Below the pieces are notes generated by a model, which was not told where the DNA came from, searched no databases, and was given only the letters and a program-made list of their open reading frames with translations. A stretch of 12,021 nt of DNA from JAKBCQ01 sp021807585. GTDB lineage: Bacteria; Planctomycetota; Planctomycetia; Isosphaerales; Isosphaeraceae. Shown in pieces: positions 6,125 to 12,021 of the stretch. A program made the translations under genes and the position numbers. How positions within the stretch are numbered: position 1 is the stretch's first letter; every line of letters starts with the position of its first letter. The DNA lies in the NCBI GenBank assembly GCA_027325115.1, contig DAHWFG010000514.1:1-12021 (forward strand), read 5' to 3'.

Positions 6125-9040
6125 ATGCGTCTCATGCGTTTGGTTCTCGTCGGCGCGGCGATCGTTGCGACGGTCGGCGCGGGGGGCGTCGTCGTCGCGA
6201 CGCTGCGCGACCGGATCGAACTTTCGCGGGCGATCGAGGCTTTTGAGAATCGCCGTTACAACGACGCGTGCGAACGGCTCAAGGCGCTCTCGGCGCGACA
6301 CCCCGGACGCGGCGAGATTGAGTTTCCGCTCGGCGGGTGCGAGCTGGCTCTCAGGCATAATGATCGCGCCGACGAGGCGTGGGCGCGCGTCCCCAAGGGT
6401 TCGCCCCGCGCGGCGGAGGCCTCGCTTTATCGCGCGCGGATCAAGCTGGAACGACACCGCTTCGCCGACGCCGAACGCCTCCTTTTGAACGCGGTCGACC
6501 GACCGGGACCAATCGGCGACGAAGCGATCTTAACGTTAATTTATATCTGGAAAATTCAAGATCGATACGTCGAGGCGAAACGCTTGCTTAAGCGTTATTG
6601 GATTCGCCTTCCCAATCGCGCCGAGGGGCTCCGCGAACTTTGGCGGCTGACGTTCGACCCCTACCCGTCGGTTTCGTTCGATCCGATCTTGGAGCGGGCC
6701 GCGAAAGCCGCGCCCGACGACGATCGAGTCCGACTCGGACTGGCGTACGCCGCGATCCGCGCCCGCCGATTCGCCGAGGCGCGCGCCTGGATCGAAGCGT
6801 GTCGACGCGGCGATGAAGATCAATCCGTCATCAGATGTTCGCTTGCATACATGATTGCGTCCGACGATACGGCGGCTTTCACGAACGCCGTCGATCAATT
6901 CAAACAACCTGTATATGATTGGGATTGGAATGAGTTTCAGTCGACTCGGGCTTGGTTCGGCCGCCGGGTCGGCGATCTCGATCTCGAGCGTGACGCGCTC
7001 GAACGACTCGCCGAGACCGACGCGGGAGCGATCCGCGTGCTCGACCGGCTCGCCGAGATCGCGATCACTCAACGCCGCACCGCCGACGCCGCGACGATTC
7101 GGTTGCGGAAAGTCGAGCTCGACGCATGCTTAAGCGAATACCGAACTTTTTTATTTGAATCCGATCCGTTGAAATCCTCGTCCCGACTCGCCTCGCTCGC
7201 CGATCGACTTGGCTTCGGATTTGAAGCCGCCGCGTGGCGGGAGTTCGCTCGTTCGGATCGAACCAAATCGGCCGACTCCGCCGCCGTTCAAACCTTGTTC
7301 CCCGCGTTTCGCCAACCGCGCGGCGTCGATCGCGATCGCGCGATCGATTCGTTTCTTGAGCAAGCGCCCGTACTCGCCGATCGGAGCGGTTCAAAGCCGA
7401 CCGTCGCCGACGCGTTCATGATGAACAAACGCGTGAAATCCATACGTTTTGTCGACGACGCCGATCGCGTAGGCCTTCGATTTCGCTATGAGAGAGGGGA
7501 GAGCGGGCTTCGCCAAGTTCCCGAGACGATGGGAGGAGGCGTGGGGCTGATTGATTACGACGGCGACGGCAAGCTCGACGTCTATTTCACCCAGGGGTGT
7601 TCGTTCCCGCCGCGCCCCGATCGACTCGGGACGGGGGATCGGTTGTTTCATGCGAAATCGGACGGTACTTACGAAGACGTCACCGCGGCCGCGGGGTTGG
7701 AAAACGCCAAGGGTTACGGTCTCGGGGTCGCGGTCGCCGATTACGACGACGACGGCGACCCCGATCTGTTCGTCACGCGCTACCGGGGTTACGCCTTGTA
7801 TCAGAATCAAGGAAATCGAACATTTAAAGATGTAACCAATCAAGTCGGCCTTGGGGGCGATCGCGACTGGCCCGTTTCGGCGGCGTTCGCCGATCTCGAC
7901 GGCGACGGCGATCTCGATTTATATGTTTGTCATTACATTAAATGGGACGAAGCGAATCCCAAGATTTGCCGCCGGCCCGACGATTCGAAACGGATTTTAT
8001 CGTGTCCGCCCAAGGATTTCGCGGCGCTCGCGGATCATCTCTTTCGCAACGACGGCGGCGTTTTCGTCGACGTTTCGGCCGAAGCCGGAATCGTCGACCG
8101 AACGGGGAGGGGAATGGGGGTCGTCGCCGCCGATCTCGACGGCGACGGCAAAATCGACGTCTTCGTCGCCGACGATCAATCGGCGAATCTCTTCTGGCGG
8201 AACACGGGGGGCATGCGATTTCTTGAATGCGCCGGCGAATCGGGGCTCGCGTCGAACGCCTCGGGAGGCTACATGGCGGGAATGGGGGTCGCGTGCGGCG
8301 ATCTCGACGGCGACGGCCTGATCGATCTCGCCGTCACCAACTTTTATAACGAAGCGTCTACGCTTTATCACAACCTGGGAGGGGGTCGGTTCGCCGATCA
8401 TTCCGAGGTTTCGGGCCTGACCGCGGCGAGCCGCCGACTCCTCGGCTTCGGCGCCGCGTTCGTCGACGTCAATAACGACGGCAATCTTGATTATATCAGC
8501 GCTAATGGATATATTGAGGATCTTCGGCCGCGGCTTCCCTACGGCATGCGGGTTCAATTGTTGCTCAACGACGGCCGCGGCCGATTGATCGATCCCCGGC
8601 CTTCGGGGGGAGACGCGCTCGGAGTCGAACGCGTCGGGCGCGGGCTAGCCGTCGGCGATCTCGACGACGACGGTCGGATCGACGCGATCGTCGTCGATCA
8701 AACCGGTCCCGTCGCATATCTTCATAATCAGACCGATCGAGTCGGCCGATGCGTCGTCGTCAAGCTGGAGGGGACCGAATCGAACCGCGACGGGGTCGGC
8801 GCCTTCGTGACGGTTCGCGCGGGGGGGAAGAGCCGCGTCGCGGTCCGATACGGCGGCGGCAGTTATCAATCCGCGTCCGATCCTCGTTTGCACTTCGGCG
8901 TGGGGGACGCCGAACGAATCGACGAGATCGAGGTCGCGTGGCCGTCGGGACGCGTCGATCGCATCGGCGATCTCGCCCCCGATCGCTGTTACCTCGTCCG
9001 TGAAAACCGGAACCGCGCCGAGGTGATTCATAAATACTAG
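6125..9040 (+). CDS. Exported TPR plus VCBS/FG-GAP repeat protein with ASPIC/UnbV domain
   Basis: A 971-residue protein of unknown physiological role. Residues about 5-27 form an uncleaved signal-anchor or signal peptide (LVLVGAAIVATVGAGGVVVA); there is no lipoprotein Cys. Residues about 30-400 are helical, Arg/Ala-rich TPR-like repeats (AIEAFENRRYNDACERLKAL and others). From about 450 the protein is an integrin-like VCBS/FG-GAP propeller. It has seven calcium-type loops starting at residues 477, 539, 590, 670, 726, 781 and 845, of the forms DYDGDGKLD, DLDGDGDLD and DVNNDGNLD. Residues about 885-960 match the ASPIC/UnbV module (GVGAFVTVRAGGKS, AWPSGRVD). This architecture belongs to the CRTAC1-like family, abundant in Planctomycetes and Acidobacteria. 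The start is supported by GGAG seven bases upstream. It is alone on its strand between divergent dxr and convergent metG, so the neighbours give no functional clue. Role in surface binding or scaffolding of a calcium-dependent assembly is inference. Confidence 0.93.
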   Translation: MRLMRLVLVGAAIVATVGAGGVVVATLRDRIELSRAIEAFENRRYNDACERLKALSARHPGRGEIEFPLGGCELALRHNDRADEAWARVPKGSPRAAEASLYRARIKLERHRFADAERLLLNAVDRPGPIGDEAILTLIYIWKIQDRYVEAKRLLKRYWIRLPNRAEGLRELWRLTFDPYPSVSFDPILERAAKAAPDDDRVRLGLAYAAIRARRFAEARAWIEACRRGDEDQSVIRCSLAYMIASDDTAAFTNAVDQFKQPVYDWDWNEFQSTRAWFGRRVGDLDLERDALERLAETDAGAIRVLDRLAEIAITQRRTADAATIRLRKVELDACLSEYRTFLFESDPLKSSSRLASLADRLGFGFEAAAWREFARSDRTKSADSAAVQTLFPAFRQPRGVDRDRAIDSFLEQAPVLADRSGSKPTVADAFMMNKRVKSIRFVDDADRVGLRFRYERGESGLRQVPETMGGGVGLIDYDGDGKLDVYFTQGCSFPPRPDRLGTGDRLFHAKSDGTYEDVTAAAGLENAKGYGLGVAVADYDDDGDPDLFVTRYRGYALYQNQGNRTFKDVTNQVGLGGDRDWPVSAAFADLDGDGDLDLYVCHYIKWDEANPKICRRPDDSKRILSCPPKDFAALADHLFRNDGGVFVDVSAEAGIVDRTGRGMGVVAADLDGDGKIDVFVADDQSANLFWRNTGGMRFLECAGESGLASNASGGYMAGMGVACGDLDGDGLIDLAVTNFYNEASTLYHNLGGGRFADHSEVSGLTAASRRLLGFGAAFVDVNNDGNLDYISANGYIEDLRPRLPYGMRVQLLLNDGRGRLIDPRPSGGDALGVERVGRGLAVGDLDDDGRIDAIVVDQTGPVAYLHNQTDRVGRCVVVKLEGTESNRDGVGAFVTVRAGGKSRVAVRYGGGSYQSASDPRLHFGVGDAERIDEIEVAWPSGRVDRIGDLAPDRCYLVRENRNRAEVIHKY

Positions 9041-9064
9041 TCTTTAATTAATATTAATGTATTT
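9032..9064. repeat. AT-only nested palindrome at the convergent gene junction
   Basis: aaatac (9032-9037) pairs with gtattt (9059-9064), and inside lies attaatattaat (9047-9058), a perfect 12-bp palindrome. It spans the stop of the TPR/VCBS gene. It might form a hairpin in either transcript, but it is purely AT-paired and is not a typical terminator. Confidence 0.5.
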
Positions 9065-9146
9065 AAGATCACGTTGGCTTACTTGTTCACCCGCTTTTCG
9101 ATTCGCGACCTTATCGTCGCAGCCTCCCGCGTCGAAATCCTCGGTT

Positions 9147-10721
9147 TCAGTCCGACTCGATCTTGGGAAAAAGGGGCGCGGGCTTGCCGTCGACGAGCGC
9201 CGCGGTCGACCTCAGCGGACCCGTGATCGTCCGCCGCGCCGCGTCTCGATACGATACGTCGTCCCAGGATTGATATTCGTTGAAATTAAACGCATTATAA
9301 AACGTTTGAGCCGTACCGGGCAGAAACGGCTTGATCAAAATCGCGACGACTCGGATCGCCTCGGCCAAATTACACAGCGACCTTAGGCACGCGTCGCGGT
9401 CGGTTTTGATCAGCTTGAAAGGTTCGGTCGTCTGAATGTATTTATTCGCCGAGTCCAAAACCTCGAGCCAAATCCGCTTCAACGCCGTGTTGTATTGAAA
9501 CGAACCGACGGCGCCGCGCAGCTCGGCTACGAACGCGTCGAAATCGATCCCGCTCCGCCACTCGGTCAAATCGACACCCCCCGCGGGCTCGAGCACGCCG
9601 CCGAAATAACGCAGGCACATCGCGATCGATCGGCTGAACAAATTCCCCAAATTGTTCGCCAGATCGGCGTTGTAAACCTCGATAAAACGCTCGTCGGAAT
9701 AATTGCCGTCGCCCCCGAATGGACATTCGCTCATAAAATAATATCGGAACGGATCGGCGCCCCGGTCGCGTACCGTGTCCATCGGGTCGATCGCCGTCCC
9801 GGCGGATTTGCTGACCTTCGCCCCTTTATTATAAACAAATCCGTGCGCGAATACTTTTTTGGGGAGAGGCAGATCCGCGGCCATCAACATCGCGGGCCAA
9901 AGCGCGCAATGAAATCGGGTAATGTCTTTGCCGATCACATGTAAATCCGCCGGCCAAATTCGCTCGAACCGCGCGTCGTCGGTTCCATAACCGATCGCGG
10001 TGATGTAATTGAGCAAAGCGTCGAACCAAACATAAATCGTTTGCTCGGAATCGAACGGGACGCGGATCCCCCACGTGAATCCCTTCCGCGAGATCGACAC
10101 GTCTTGCAACCCTCCCTTCACAAGCGAAACAATCTCGTTCCGCCGGCTCTCGGGAGCGATGAAATCGGGCTCGGCTTCGTAAAGCTCCAGTAATCGATCG
10201 CCGAACGACGACAACCGGAAGAAATAATTCTCCTCCTCGACCTCGCGCAACGCCGTCGCGGGATGAAGCGGACACCGACCCCCGTGCTCGTCGAGCTCGG
10301 TCTCGGTCTTGAACGATTCGCACCCGTCGCAATACATACTACGATATGATTTTTTGTAAATATGCCCCGCGTCGTATACCTTTTGGATAAACCGGGAACA
10401 CCCCGCGTGGTGCCTGGGCTCGCTCGTCTGGATGAAATCGTCGTTGCCGATCGCAAGCGCCCCCCATACCTCGCGGAACTGCCGCGCCATGTCGTCGACA
10501 TACGCCTTGGGATCGACCCCCATTTCCTCGGCGCGACGCGAGACCTTGATCGTGTTCTCGTCATTCCCCATCAAAAAATGAACATGGTAACCTTCCATGC
10601 GGCGAAAGCGGGCCTGAACGTCGGCGCCGATCTTCTCGAACGCGGTGCCGATGTGCGGGCGATTGTTGGGGTAGTCGATCGCGGTCGTGAGATAGAAGCG
10701 AGGCTTGGCGGGATCGATCAT
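9147..10721 (-). CDS. metG: Methionyl-tRNA synthetase, short form
   Basis: A 524-residue class I aminoacyl-tRNA synthetase that activates methionine with ATP and charges initiator and elongator tRNA-Met. The HIGH-type motif is PHIGT at residues 22-26 after LTTAIDYPNN. The zinc knuckle is of the type Cys131-x2-Cys134-x15-Cys150-x2-His153. Methionine-pocket and linking segments include WFDALLNYI (232-240) and HVIGKDITRFH. The KMSKS-type loop is KVSKS at 302-306. The anticodon-binding helical domain follows, and the protein ends LFPKIE. There is no C-terminal EMAPII-like tRNA-binding domain, which the longer bacterial forms have. The start at 10719-10721 is chosen because the homologous N-terminus begins there; an in-frame ATG at 10845-10847 would add a 42-residue Arg-rich leader unlike the family. 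Its 3' end converges on the TPR/VCBS gene. No neighbouring gene suggests an operon. Confidence 0.97.
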   Translation of the reverse strand: MIDPAKPRFYLTTAIDYPNNRPHIGTAFEKIGADVQARFRRMEGYHVHFLMGNDENTIKVSRRAEEMGVDPKAYVDDMARQFREVWGALAIGNDDFIQTSEPRHHAGCSRFIQKVYDAGHIYKKSYRSMYCDGCESFKTETELDEHGGRCPLHPATALREVEEENYFFRLSSFGDRLLELYEAEPDFIAPESRRNEIVSLVKGGLQDVSISRKGFTWGIRVPFDSEQTIYVWFDALLNYITAIGYGTDDARFERIWPADLHVIGKDITRFHCALWPAMLMAADLPLPKKVFAHGFVYNKGAKVSKSAGTAIDPMDTVRDRGADPFRYYFMSECPFGGDGNYSDERFIEVYNADLANNLGNLFSRSIAMCLRYFGGVLEPAGGVDLTEWRSGIDFDAFVAELRGAVGSFQYNTALKRIWLEVLDSANKYIQTTEPFKLIKTDRDACLRSLCNLAEAIRVVAILIKPFLPGTAQTFYNAFNFNEYQSWDDVSYRDAARRTITGPLRSTAALVDGKPAPLFPKIESD

Positions 10722-10913
10722 GACTTCGGCTTTCCATCCAATCCAACAGCGCGGAATCGACTCGATCGCTCGACCCTTCCGGATCGGATCAACGAGACGT
10801 CGAGGTCGATCGTTCCAGCTTACCAAACGACGCGGCCGAGGTTTCAATTGTTCGCGACCGAAGGTTCATTTTTCGCCGGGTGAGCTGAACCGATCGCCGC
10901 GTTCTCGTCGACG
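10722..10913. other. Intergenic region between metG and the PEP-CTERM gene
   Basis: About 190 bp separates two minus-strand genes. A weak minus-strand pair, TTGAAA and TAAGCT, has a 19-base gap, which is too wide to call. There is no T-run hairpin to end the PEP-CTERM transcript, and no T-box-type leader is evident. Confidence 0.4.
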
Positions 10914-11480
10914 TTACGCATCGGGCGATCCACGACGGCGCTTCCAAAACCGCGCCCCGGCCGCCGAAGCGATCATCGCCAACGCGACGCTCAACGACCC
11001 AGGCTCGGGGACCACCGTTTGCGCCTGCGGCGGTAACAGCGGCGGTGGCGTAATCGTTTGCGCCTGGGGCGAGGTTACGGGAGGGACGACGGGTGTCGAG
11101 ACGATCGCGGGTGTCGCAACGTTCTCAAGAGAAAGCAAATACGCGACCCGCGGGTGATAATAATCGAATCGCGCGGGGTCGAGCGATTGCCTCCATTTTA
11201 AGTAATCCGTAAACGGCGTTTGGGGGAGGAAGCCGTGATTGACCGCGAGCCGAAGCGCCGACGGAACGTGGGGATGCTCGGGCCATTGCCAATAGGGGAG
11301 AGAACGGAACGAGGTCGCGGGAGGATCGTTGTTCGCGAGTCGCGCGGCGCGTTCTTCGAGAAGCAGTTCGCGTCGATATTCCCGCATCAACGCGTTCGCG
11401 TTCGAGGAGGCGGGAACGGCTGCGATTAAGCTTAATAATATCAAGGACTTACGCAATAAATAAGGGGGGTTCGATTTCAT
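10914..11480 (-). CDS. PEP-CTERM sorted surface protein, family not recognised
   Basis: A 188-residue secreted protein. Residues 1-30 are a signal peptide (basic MKSNPPYLLRK, then LILLSLIAAVPA, with a likely cleavage after ANA at 28-30). Residues 31-50 are charged and helical (LMREYRRELLLEERAARLAN). Residues 55-118 form a compact aromatic-rich segment with LPYWQWPEHPH, NHGFLPQTPF, DYLKWRQSLDPARF and YYHPRVAYLL. Residues 121-157 are a Pro/Thr/Val linker with PQAQT twice. The tail is a PEP-CTERM sorting signal: VPEPGS at 157-162, a hydrophobic helix, then FWKRRR. In other bacteria exosortase processes such tails and places the protein at the cell surface or in exopolysaccharide. The start at 11478-11480 is chosen over an ATG at 11553-11555 because it begins the signal peptide and has GGTGA upstream. 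No exosortase gene is nearby. The function of the central segment is unknown. Confidence 0.88.
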   Translation of the reverse strand: MKSNPPYLLRKSLILLSLIAAVPASSNANALMREYRRELLLEERAARLANNDPPATSFRSLPYWQWPEHPHVPSALRLAVNHGFLPQTPFTDYLKWRQSLDPARFDYYHPRVAYLLSLENVATPAIVSTPVVPPVTSPQAQTITPPPLLPPQAQTVVPEPGSLSVALAMIASAAGARFWKRRRGSPDA

Positions 11481-11778
11481 GGAATCACCGGCCCACGGAT
11501 GAATCGGAGCGGTCGATCGAAGCGACTCGGCGTGCGGATTCGCCGGGTCTTCCACGATGTATCGGTTCCACCGATGGGACGACTTGAGCCAATTGCGCGC
11601 GGTGGGTTTGCGAAAAGCCGCAGCCGCGCCTTATGAATTCGGCTTAAGAAACTCGCTTTCGCCGCGAAAAGATATGCCAAAGGTAGGGGGGTTATCGCTA
11701 ATGTTTTTAGGAATCCTCGATTGAGGAACGTACTCGATCCAAGTTGAGTTGAAGTCACATCGTGGAGAGGAGTGGGCG
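11481..11778. other. Divergent promoter region, PEP-CTERM gene and right-edge gene
   Basis: About 300 bp without a supported gene. It must hold the promoters of the two divergent genes, but I find no pair with convincing spacing. The best plus-strand pair is TTGCGA and TATGAA with 18 bases between, near 11608-11637. An inverted repeat atcggt-tcc-accgat lies at 11561-11575. Open frames overlapping this stretch on the minus strand are Arg-rich and shadow the genes on either side. Confidence 0.4.
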
Positions 11779-12021
11779 ATGCATCGGACGATCCGAATGG
11801 CGGCGGCTTTGGGCTTGGTCCTGGGGTTCGTCCCGTGGATCGCGCCCGCGGTCGCGCAGGGGCCGGGCGGAGGTCGCGGCGCCGGCGGGGGGCCTGGCGG
11901 GGGTCGCGGCGGAGGAATGCCGGGATTCGGCATGTTCGGCGGCGGCCAATTTACGTCGCCCACTTCGGTGGTGAACACCCCTGAGGTCCAGAAGGAACTC
12001 GATTTAACGGATAAGCAAATC
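11779..12021 (+). CDS. N-terminal part of a secreted Gly/Arg-rich protein (partial, runs off the edge)
   Basis: The first 81 codons are present, with no stop before the window ends. ATG 11779-11781 is preceded by GAGAGGAG ending six bases upstream, a strong ribosome-binding site. Residues 1-26 form a signal peptide (MHRTIRMAAALGLVLGFVPW then IAPAVA, cleavage likely before QG). Residues 27-55 are Gly/Arg/Pro-rich low complexity. Then SPTSVVNTPEVQKELDLTDK begins what looks like a helical domain. From memory, small exported planctomycete proteins with a Gly/Arg-rich linker followed by NxxVQxELxLTDxQ are common and resemble the LTxxQ motif of Spy/CpxP-type periplasmic proteins. That assignment rests on the last 20 or so residues only. 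It diverges from the PEP-CTERM gene. Confidence 0.72.
   Translation, partial: MHRTIRMAAALGLVLGFVPWIAPAVAQGPGGGRGAGGGPGGGRGGGMPGFGMFGGGQFTSPTSVVNTPEVQKELDLTDKQI

Noticed and set aside
6536..7072. Minus-strand open frame of 178 codons inside the TPR part of the exported protein gene
   Set aside because: It is fully antisense to a gene with clear domains and codon bias; no ribosome-binding site or domain supports it.
9105..9120. Small hairpin gcgac-cttatc-gtcgc downstream of metG as a terminator
   Set aside because: The stem has only five pairs and no T-run follows on the minus strand.
10722..10847. Longer metG starting at ATG 10845-10847
   Set aside because: The extra 42 residues are Arg-rich and precede the normal family N-terminus; the ATG at 10721 places the HIGH motif at the usual distance.
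11477..11758. Minus-strand open frame of 93 codons overlapping the PEP-CTERM 5' region
   Set aside because: It overlaps the signal-peptide-encoding start of a better-supported gene in another frame, is Arg/Pro/Ser-rich at its end and shows no family features.

Overview
The window looks like a stretch of a Planctomycetes chromosome, probably an Isosphaeraceae or Gemmataceae relative. This is an inference from gene content: a PEP-CTERM surface protein, a TPR plus integrin-like (VCBS/FG-GAP, ASPIC/UnbV) exported protein, a Gly/Arg-rich secreted protein with an LTDKQ-type motif, and a small degenerate receiver protein, beside ordinary housekeeping genes. Base composition is GC-rich with sharp AT-rich islands, and the palindrome CGATCG is strikingly frequent. 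There is no rRNA, tRNA, CRISPR array, insertion sequence or phage gene that I can see.

Layout. Bases 1-790 hold no convincing intact gene, only signs of a decayed coding region with a perfect 18-bp tandem duplication. A minus-strand cluster follows (transcribed right to left): glnB (PII protein), a HAD-family hydrolase and a small receiver-like protein, with gaps of only about 31 and 34 bp, so probably co-transcribed. Next is the minus-strand pair dxr-rseP. Their ends overlap by 13 bp, and rseP starts at a TTG codon behind a full-strength Shine-Dalgarno sequence lying inside the dxr 3' end. A 313-bp divergent intergenic region holds promoter-like sequences for dxr and for a 971-residue TPR/VCBS/ASPIC protein on the plus strand. 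That gene converges on metG (minus). Upstream of metG lies a PEP-CTERM protein gene (minus). Divergent from it, running off the right edge, is the start of a secreted Gly-rich protein.

Functionally, dxr (isoprenoid precursor synthesis, MEP pathway), rseP (site-2 membrane protease), metG (Met-tRNA charging) and glnB (nitrogen/2-oxoglutarate signalling) are core genes. Accessory interest lies in departures from family norms. The PII protein keeps its 2-oxoglutarate residues but has Val in place of Tyr51. The HAD protein has Asn at the usual general acid/base Asp. RseP is about 1.5 times the usual length, with extra PDZ-like segments. The receiver-like protein lacks much of the phospho-signalling machinery. 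The large exported protein carries seven DxDxDG/DxNxDG calcium-type loops. I did not find clear evidence of a wholly new multi-gene system; the best leads are these individual proteins and the CGATCG bias.
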